DNA of 10,846 nt from CAVTPU01 sp963736695 (lineage in GTDB: Bacteria > Actinomycetota > Actinomycetes > Mycobacteriales > Micromonosporaceae): NCBI GenBank assembly GCA_963736695.1, contig CAVTPU010000005.1, positions 1 to 10,846 on the forward strand, given 5' to 3'. The translations under genes were made by a program, and so were the position numbers. Positions 5,939 through 10,846 of the stretch are shown one piece after another (position 1 is the stretch's first letter; every line of letters begins with the position of its first letter). The notes beneath the pieces are model-generated. The model was given only the letters and a program-made list of their open reading frames with translations, searched no databases and was not told the origin of the DNA.

Positions 5939-7741
5939 ATGGCTGAGACATCCGCGCCGCGCCCCGACGCCCCTGGCACCGGCCCCGCGTCAGCGGCCGA
6001 ACCAGCTGCTGACACACCAGCGCAGCAAGCCACGCCCACGCCGGCCACGCCCACGCCGGCCACAACGCCGCAGCCAACGACTCCCCAATCCGCGGCTCCC
6101 CAGTCCGCGACTCCGCCGGCCACACCCCAACAGCCCGGCGCCCCGTCGGGGCTCTTCCCCGCCAAGCTGCCCGTCGCCGCACCGGTCCCCGCAGCGACGG
6201 CACCCGCGAAGTGGCCGAGACCCGAGTCACTCGGCGGATGGACGGCCGCGTTCGCCGTGCTCCTCGGTGCTCTCAGCTTCGCCGTTTTCGTCCCGCTCAG
6301 CCGGGTCGGTGTCGGTTGGCTCATCGGCGGGCTCATCGCGACGATCGGCGTCGCGACGGTCGCCAAGCGGACGATGACACAGTTGCCGGTCGGCGAAAAG
6401 CTGATCCGGGCCGGCTGGGGCGTCAGCGCCCTCGCTCTGCTCAGCGTGCTCGCGTTTCGCAACGCCTGGTGGCTGGTGACGTTCTGCGTGATGGCGGCCA
6501 TCTGGTGCGCGGTGTTGGCGGTGACCGGGGCTCGGTCCATCCGGTCAATCATCGTCGGTGCGCTGGCCGTCCTGCCGGCATCGGTGCGAGGCCTCGTGTG
6601 GGTTCTGGCGATCCGCAAGGCCGCCCCCACACCCACTCCGACCAGACCGGCACCGACCACCCCCGCCACGCCGAGCAGGTCGATGGCCGCACCGCGCCTC
6701 GTTGTCTCGGCCGGCGTGACCGCGCTGCTGCTGCTGATCTTCGGCGCACTCTTCGCCTCGGCCGATGCGGCGTTCGCTCAGGTCCTCGCCAACATCGTGC
6801 CGGAGTTCAGCGTGGCCACGATGTTCCGGTCGCTCTTCCTCTTCCTGGTCGGCGGAGCCGCGACCAGCGCGGCGGTCTTCATGCTCGCCTCCCCGGTCCC
6901 GTTGGCGTCACTGGAGACGCCGGGAACGCAGCGTCTGCGCAGCGCCGAGTGGGGCCTGCCGATCGGCGGGCTGGTGGCGCTGTTCACCTTCTTCGTCATT
7001 GTGCAAGGCACGGTGCTCTTCGGTGGGGCGCGGCACGTGCTGACTACCGCAGGGCTCACCTACGCCGAATATGCGCGCACCGGCTTCTGGCAGCTGACGA
7101 TCATCACCCTGCTGACGCTCGCGGTGGTCGGAGCCGTCGCCCGGTGGGCGGAGCGAATCACCCGTACGGATCGAATTTCTTTGCGGGTTCTGCTCGGCGC
7201 GCTCTCCGTGTTGACCCTCGTCGTGGTCGCCTCGGCGCTGCGGCGCATGTATATCTACCAGCAGGCCTACAGCTTTACCGGTGAACGCATCTTCGTCATG
7301 GCGTTCGAGTTGCTGCTCGGCTGCGTCTTCCTCGCGATTCTTGTCGCCGGCATCCGGCTCTCCGGCGCGTGGCTGCCACGGGCGATGGCGGCCGGCGTGG
7401 TCGTGATGCTGCTCAGCCTCGCGGTGTTCAACCCGGAGCTCTATGCGGCCCGGCGCAATATCCAACGTTTCGAGCAGACTCAGGCCGCCGGAGACGGCAA
7501 GATCGACCTGTGGTATTTGCGGGCGCTCTCCGCTGACGCGACCCCCGCGCTGGTGGAGTTGCCGCTGGAAATGCGCCGCTGCGCTCTCATGTGGATCACA
7601 CCGGAGCTGAAACCGTCCGACCCCTGGTATGGCTGGAATCTCGGCCGCGAACAGGCCCGGTCCGCCATCGCCAAACTCGGCAAACAACCCAACGGAACAT
7701 GCGCCAAGGCGAAGAAGTGGGACTATCGCAGCAGCGACTGA
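5939..7741 (+). CDS. DUF4173 (DUF4153-like) polytopic membrane protein
   Basis: This 600-residue protein starts with about 90 residues of Ala/Pro/Thr-rich, probably disordered cytoplasmic sequence, then has roughly a dozen hydrophobic membrane segments split by a second Pro/Thr-rich linker near 227-245 (APTPTPTRPAPTTPATPSRS). Family features of DUF4173 are visible: EWGLPIGGLVALFTFF, the block TYAEYARTGFWQL, and near the end NPELYAARRNIQRF...GKIDLWYLRALSADATPAL. About 120 C-terminal residues after the last membrane segment are soluble. The function of the family is unknown. ATG 5939 is chosen because CGGAG lies 7 nt upstream; the frame is open back to 5825 but that part is not family-like. It is the only plus-strand gene, divergent from the oxidase unit and convergent with the ATPase gene, so its placement gives only weak support for a metal or envelope-stress role. 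Confidence 0.88.
   Translation: MAETSAPRPDAPGTGPASAAEPAADTPAQQATPTPATPTPATTPQPTTPQSAAPQSATPPATPQQPGAPSGLFPAKLPVAAPVPAATAPAKWPRPESLGGWTAAFAVLLGALSFAVFVPLSRVGVGWLIGGLIATIGVATVAKRTMTQLPVGEKLIRAGWGVSALALLSVLAFRNAWWLVTFCVMAAIWCAVLAVTGARSIRSIIVGALAVLPASVRGLVWVLAIRKAAPTPTPTRPAPTTPATPSRSMAAPRLVVSAGVTALLLLIFGALFASADAAFAQVLANIVPEFSVATMFRSLFLFLVGGAATSAAVFMLASPVPLASLETPGTQRLRSAEWGLPIGGLVALFTFFVIVQGTVLFGGARHVLTTAGLTYAEYARTGFWQLTIITLLTLAVVGAVARWAERITRTDRISLRVLLGALSVLTLVVVASALRRMYIYQQAYSFTGERIFVMAFELLLGCVFLAILVAGIRLSGAWLPRAMAAGVVVMLLSLAVFNPELYAARRNIQRFEQTQAAGDGKIDLWYLRALSADATPALVELPLEMRRCALMWITPELKPSDPWYGWNLGREQARSAIAKLGKQPNGTCAKAKKWDYRSSD
6029..6058 (+). repeat. 15-bp tandem repeat coding ATPTP units
   Basis: GCCACGCCCACGCCG occurs twice exactly (6029-6043 and 6044-6058) and a degenerate third copy follows. 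It lies in the disordered N-terminal segment of the DUF4173 protein and lengthens its Ala/Thr/Pro run. Such repeats change copy number by slippage and are seldom conserved. Confidence 0.8.
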
Positions 7742-7760
7742 CCACACACCGCCTCTTCAC

Positions 7761-7806
7761 CAGCCTGCGGTTGCGACGTCAACGAAACCGACGCAGCCGC
7801 AGGCTG
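7761..7806. terminator. Stem-loop between convergent genes, overlapping the ATPase 3' end
   Basis: CAGCCTGCGG (7761-7770) and CCGCAGGCTG (7797-7806) are perfect inverted repeats, and the stem continues after one T-G pair with TGCG/CGCA (7772-7775 with 7792-7795), about 15 bp in all. The convergent genes end at 7741 (plus) and 7779 (minus), so the right arm lies inside the last ATPase codons and the left arm in the 37-bp gap. Placement suits a shared bidirectional terminator, but neither side has a T tract. Confidence 0.55.
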
Positions 7807-10160
7807 TTGGAGACGACGAAGACCGAGCTCAACGCCATCGTGACACCGGCGATCATCGGATTGAGCAGCCCGGCCGCCGCGAGCGGCAGCGCGGCGACGT
7901 TGTAGGCGAAGGCCCAGAACAGGTTGCCACGGATCACCGCGAGAGTGCGTCGGGCGAGCCGAATCGCGTCGGAGACGGCCCGCAGGTCGCCGCGCACCAA
8001 CGTCAGGTCGCTGGCTTCGATCGCCACGTCCGTGCCGGCGCCCATGGCGATGCCGAGATCGGACTGGGCGAGTGCTGCCGCGTCGTTGACCCCATCACCG
8101 ACCATCGCGACGACACGTCCCCGCGCCTGCAACCCTTCGATGATCCGCGCCTTGTCGGCGGGCAGCACCTCAGCGATGACCTCATCGATGCCGACCTCGG
8201 CTGCGACGGCGTGTGCTGCGGCCGGGTTGTCACCGGTGAGCAGGATCGGATGCAGACCTAAGTCCCGGAGTTCACGCACCGCGATGGCGCTGGTGGGTTT
8301 GATCGTGTCGGCGACGGCGAACACCGCGGTGATGGTGTCACCCCAACCGACGGCGACCATCGTGTGACCCGACTCTTCGCCCCGACGCACGGCGGTGGCG
8401 AGCTCGGCTGACAGCGGGCCGATGGTCGTCGTGAGTGCGCTGGGACGGCCGACCCGCACGGGCGTCGACTCGACGACGCCGGCGACTCCGAGGCCCGGTT
8501 CGCTGGTGAACTCGGTGACTGGCCGCAGATCGCCGACCCGGTCGCGGGCGGCGTCGGTGATCGCCGCCGCGATGGGGTGTTGTGACGCGTGTTCGACGGC
8601 CGCGGCCCAGCTCAGGGCATGCGTCTCGGCGATGCCGGGGGCGGTGGTGACGCTGACGACTCGCATCCGGCCGGTTGTCACGGTGCCGGTCTTGTCGAGC
8701 ACGACCGTGTCGACCCGACGGGTGGATTCGAGCACAGCCGGGCCCTTGATGAGGATGCCACGTTGGGCTCCGCGGCCGGTGCCGACGAGCAGGGCGGTCG
8801 GCGTGGCGAGGCCGAGCGCGCAGGGGCAAGCGATGATCAGCACGGCGACGGCGGCGGTGATCGCGGTGTCGGCCGGCGCGCCTCGCCAGAGCCATCCGGC
8901 GAAAGTGGCGGCGGCGAGCACGAGGACTATCGGCACGAAGACCGCCGCGATCCGGTCGGCGAGGCGGGCAACCGCCGCCTTTCCGTTCTGAGCCTGTTCG
9001 ACAAGTCGCGCCATCTGGGCGAGTTGGGTGTCCGCGCCGACCCGCAGGGCACGCACGATGAGGCGACCGCTGGTGTTGACGGTCGCGCCGGTGACCGAGT
9101 CACCCGACTTGACATCGACCGGCACTGACTCGCCGGTGAGCATGCTCGCGTCCACTGCGGACGCTCCGTCGACGACGACTCCGTCGGTGGCGACCTTCTC
9201 GCCGGGCCGAACCACGAAGAGGTCACCGACGGCGAGTTCGGTGGCGGGCACGCGCGTCTCGTCGTCACCGCGCAGGATGGTGACGTCTTTGGCCCCGAGC
9301 CGAAGAAGGGCATGCAGCGCGGATCCGGCACGGCTCTTGGCACGAGCCTCGAAATATCGTCCGGCGAGGATCGCCGTGGTGACCCCGGCGACGACCTCCA
9401 GATAGATGTTGGCGTCTCCGGGTGCCGAGGGAGCGAGGGTGAGGCTGAATTCGTGCCCCATCCCCTCCATGCCCGCCATCCCCTCCATTCCCGTCACCAC
9501 AGCCGCGCCCGCGTCGGCGAAGAAGAGCGCATACATCGACCAGGCGAACGCCGCGAGGGTGCCGAGGGAGATGAGTGTGTCCATAGTGGTCGCGCGGTGC
9601 CGCAGGTTGAGCCACGCGGCGCGGTGGAACGGCCACGCACCGTAGACGAAGATCGGCCCGGTGAGCATGGCGCTGAGCCACTGCCAATTGCGGAACTGAA
9701 GGGACGGGACCATGGCAAGGACAATGACTGGTACGGCGAGCGCCGTGGTGATCAACAGCCGGGTGCGCAGGTCGGCCCGATGGTCGTGGCCGGCCCCCGC
9801 GTGCACGGCCCCCGCGTCGCCGATCAAAGACGAGGCTGCGGCGGCAGACGGGTTGGTCTCGTTGGCGTGTCGAGGGTGGGGCACTCGGGCGCTGTATCCG
9901 GTGCGTTCCACGACCGCGATGACATCGGCCGGGGTGAGCCGCGCCGGGAATGTGACTCGGGCCTTCTCGGTGGCGTAGTTGACGGTGGCGGTGACGCCCT
10001 CGACTCGGTTGAGTCGTTTCTCCACGCGAGCGGCGCACGCGGCACAGGTCATGCCGCCGATGACGAGGTCGACGACACCGGTGGCGCCGCGCGCCGACGG
10101 ATGGGCTGGGTCAGTTGGTGGGGTGGGCGCGACCGACGGGCCCGACCGAGTGGTGGTCAT
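7779..10160 (-). CDS. Cu(I)-exporting P1B-1 ATPase
   Basis: This 793-residue P-type ATPase would couple ATP hydrolysis to Cu(I) export across the cytoplasmic membrane. One N-terminal HMA domain (about 29-93) has the copper-binding GMTCAAC (C39, C42). A His-containing spacer (HAGAGHDH, 120-127) leads into eight predicted membrane helices. Catalytic blocks are complete: TGES (342-345, actuator), CPC (445-447, membrane copper site), DKTGT (489-493, phosphorylated aspartate), HP (528-529), TGDN (642-645) and GDGVND (688-693). YN (753-754) and MALSS (775-779) in the last two helices are the P1B-1 Cu(I) signature, arguing against zinc or cadmium. A Met-rich loop, MEGMAGMEGMGHEF (225-238), probably faces outward and may pass copper to exported acceptors. 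It starts 16 bp after the small HMA gene and is the last gene of the csoR-like unit. M. tuberculosis CtpV is a comparable CsoR-controlled pump. Confidence 0.96.
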   Translation of the reverse strand: MTTTRSGPSVAPTPPTDPAHPSARGATGVVDLVIGGMTCAACAARVEKRLNRVEGVTATVNYATEKARVTFPARLTPADVIAVVERTGYSARVPHPRHANETNPSAAAASSLIGDAGAVHAGAGHDHRADLRTRLLITTALAVPVIVLAMVPSLQFRNWQWLSAMLTGPIFVYGAWPFHRAAWLNLRHRATTMDTLISLGTLAAFAWSMYALFFADAGAAVVTGMEGMAGMEGMGHEFSLTLAPSAPGDANIYLEVVAGVTTAILAGRYFEARAKSRAGSALHALLRLGAKDVTILRGDDETRVPATELAVGDLFVVRPGEKVATDGVVVDGASAVDASMLTGESVPVDVKSGDSVTGATVNTSGRLIVRALRVGADTQLAQMARLVEQAQNGKAAVARLADRIAAVFVPIVLVLAAATFAGWLWRGAPADTAITAAVAVLIIACPCALGLATPTALLVGTGRGAQRGILIKGPAVLESTRRVDTVVLDKTGTVTTGRMRVVSVTTAPGIAETHALSWAAAVEHASQHPIAAAITDAARDRVGDLRPVTEFTSEPGLGVAGVVESTPVRVGRPSALTTTIGPLSAELATAVRRGEESGHTMVAVGWGDTITAVFAVADTIKPTSAIAVRELRDLGLHPILLTGDNPAAAHAVAAEVGIDEVIAEVLPADKARIIEGLQARGRVVAMVGDGVNDAAALAQSDLGIAMGAGTDVAIEASDLTLVRGDLRAVSDAIRLARRTLAVIRGNLFWAFAYNVAALPLAAAGLLNPMIAGVTMALSSVFVVSNSLRLRRFR

Positions 10161-10176
10161 CGCAGGCGATCCAGAC

Positions 10177-10401
10177 TCACGCCACGGAAGCGGACAACTG
10201 TGACACCAGTTGATAGCCGGCCTCGTCCACGGCGTCGCGCACCTGCGCGAGGTCGACCGGAGCGTCGCTGGTGACGCTCACCGACCCAGCCGCGAGATCG
10301 ACGGCGACATCGGTGACGCCGGGCATGGCGGAGACCTCGGCGGTGACGGCCCGCACGCAGTGGCCGCACGTCATGCCCTCGACGGAATAGGTGCTTATCA
10401 T
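10177..10401 (-). CDS. CopZ-like HMA copper chaperone
   Basis: This 74-residue protein is a single heavy-metal-associated domain with a ferredoxin-like fold. GMTCGHC (9-15) supplies the two cysteines that bind Cu(I) in the CopZ/Atx1 family, and the protein ends shortly after the domain, so it is a free cytosolic chaperone. It would buffer Cu(I) and pass it to the N-terminal HMA domain of the ATPase encoded 16 bp downstream. ATG 10401 is chosen because GAAAGGA lies 6 nt upstream; the 14 extra in-frame codons up to 10443 have no support. It starts 90 bp after the csoR-like gene, far enough for a regulatory element or internal promoter, though none is recognised. Mercury- or zinc-binding relatives exist, but neighbours point to copper. 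Confidence 0.94.
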   Translation of the reverse strand: MISTYSVEGMTCGHCVRAVTAEVSAMPGVTDVAVDLAAGSVSVTSDAPVDLAQVRDAVDEAGYQLVSQLSASVA

Positions 10402-10407
10402 CGTGGT

Positions 10408-10414
10408 TCCTTTC
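10408..10414 (-). promoter_or_regulatory. Ribosome-binding site for the CopZ-like gene
   Basis: GAAAGGA on the minus strand lies 6 nt before ATG 10401 and excludes the longer frame beginning at 10443. Confidence 0.65.
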
Positions 10415-10473
10415 GTTGCCGGATCAGGCTCGATGTCACGCATGTGTCGACTTGTCTGCCGTCACGCCCAGTG

Positions 10474-10486
10474 CCGCCGAAGGCGG
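10474..10486. repeat. Small GC hairpin between csoR-like and CopZ-like genes
   Basis: CCGCC (10474-10478) and GGCGG (10482-10486) are separated by GAA. The stem lies about 6 nt after the csoR-like stop codon on the minus strand. Five base pairs and no T tract make it at most a weak terminator or a partial attenuator that would lower expression of the downstream genes. Confidence 0.35.
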
Positions 10487-10491
10487 AGGGC

Positions 10492-10773
10492 TCATGATCG
10501 CATCAGTCGCGCGATCGCCGCGCTGGCCTCCCGCACCTTGGCCTGAGCCGCCTCGTCGTCGGTGCGCGCCGCCTCGACGACGCAACTGCTGAGATGCTCC
10601 TCAAGCAGCGCCAACGAGAACGACTGGAGCGCCTTGGTGGTGGCCGCGACCTGGGTGAGCACGTCGATGCAGTATTGGTCCTCCTCAACCATCCGGGCCA
10701 GCCCGCGCACCTGTCCCTCGATGCGGTGCAACCGTTTGAGATAGTCGCTTCTGCGGCCGCTATAGCTCGCCAC
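10492..10773 (-). CDS. csoR: CsoR-family copper-sensing repressor
   Basis: This 93-residue all-helical protein belongs to the CsoR/RcnR (DUF156) family. Members bind operators as tetramers and let go when Cu(I) binds a Cys-His-Cys site between subunits. The three ligands are present as C35, H60 and C64, in the contexts YCIDVLTQ and HLSSC, one residue earlier than C36, H61 and C65 of M. tuberculosis CsoR. Y34 beside C35 and E82 near the end match the conserved second-shell residues. YLKRLHRIEGQVRGL (11-25) is the family's first helix. GTG 10773 is preferred to GTG 10791 because AGAGG lies 6 nt before it and ligand numbering then fits the family. It heads the unit with the chaperone and the ATPase and should repress it. 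A CsoR-like sensor of sulfane sulfur (CstR) is unlikely, since the histidine ligand is kept. Confidence 0.93.
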   Translation of the reverse strand: MASYSGRRSDYLKRLHRIEGQVRGLARMVEEDQYCIDVLTQVAATTKALQSFSLALLEEHLSSCVVEAARTDDEAAQAKVREASAAIARLMRS

Positions 10774-10846
10774 CGTATCCCTCTTCCGCACGTTTGATCA
10801 TCCACGGTCTGACGCCGCGCCGAGTTGGACGCACTGCTTTACGCCA
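10774..10846 (-). promoter_or_regulatory. Start of the csoR-like upstream region (cut by the window edge)
   Basis: AGAGGGA (10778-10784, minus strand) is the likely ribosome-binding site for GTG 10773. In the remaining bases up to the edge I see no clear -10/-35 pair and no palindrome of the CsoR-operator kind, so the promoter and operator of the efflux unit probably lie mostly beyond the window. Confidence 0.4.

Noticed and set aside
4443..6377. 644-codon open frame on the plus strand
   Set aside because: It runs antisense through the DUF305 and DUF6153 genes and then in the wrong frame of the DUF4173 gene. Its translation is Arg/Pro/His-rich with no domain and no ribosome-binding site. High GC lengthens such frames.
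6908..7747. 279-codon minus-strand frame opposite DUF4173
   Set aside because: It mirrors conserved membrane segments of the DUF4173 protein and has no recognisable motif of its own.
9312..10274. 320-codon plus-strand frame opposite the copper ATPase
   Set aside because: Antisense to a complete P1B ATPase; Arg/Gly-rich with no domain, membrane segment or start signal.
1..10846. Mobile elements or transferred DNA
   Set aside because: No transposase, integrase, tRNA attachment site or terminal repeat is seen, and composition is even apart from short regulatory AT-rich patches.

Overview
The window is GC-rich, codes densely with several GTG starts, and carries actinobacterial hallmarks: an IdeR/DtxR-type iron box, a CsoR-family copper sensor, and DUF6153 and DUF4173 proteins. 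I infer an actinobacterium, most likely from the mycolic-acid group (Gordonia, Nocardia, Williamsia or Mycobacterium relatives). No rRNA, tRNA, CRISPR array, insertion sequence or phage gene is visible.

Layout. (1) 1-1551, minus: a secreted purple-acid-phosphatase-type metallophosphoesterase whose C-terminus lies beyond the left edge. A 15/19 match to the IdeR iron box sits 9 bp before its start codon. (2) 1644-2648, minus: an NADPH-dependent medium-chain reductase of the PTGR/curcumin-reductase group. (3) 2815-5603, minus: a three-gene unit encoding a His-rich membrane protein (DUF6153), a DUF305 lipoprotein and a Tat-type multicopper oxidase. The last two overlap by ATGA, and a strong GC hairpin closes the unit. 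(4) 5604-5938: a 335-bp divergent intergenic region with a nested 16-bp palindrome and further stem-loops that can pair in mutually exclusive ways. (5) 5939-7741, plus: a polytopic DUF4173 membrane protein. (6) 7779-10773, minus: a copper-efflux unit in the order csoR-like sensor, CopZ-like chaperone, Cu(I) P1B-1 ATPase. It converges on the DUF4173 gene across a stem-loop.

Working together. CsoR-like repression would be lifted by Cu(I), the small HMA protein would hand Cu(I) to the ATPase, and the ATPase would export it. Outside the membrane, the multicopper oxidase would oxidise Cu(I) to Cu(II), while the DUF305 and His-rich DUF6153 proteins plausibly bind or relay copper. The region therefore reads as a two-part copper-resistance island with a DUF4173 gene in the middle. 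Next to it is an apparently iron-regulated gene whose product should itself bind iron. The least explained elements are the iron box in front of a phosphatase and the palindrome cluster in the divergent region.
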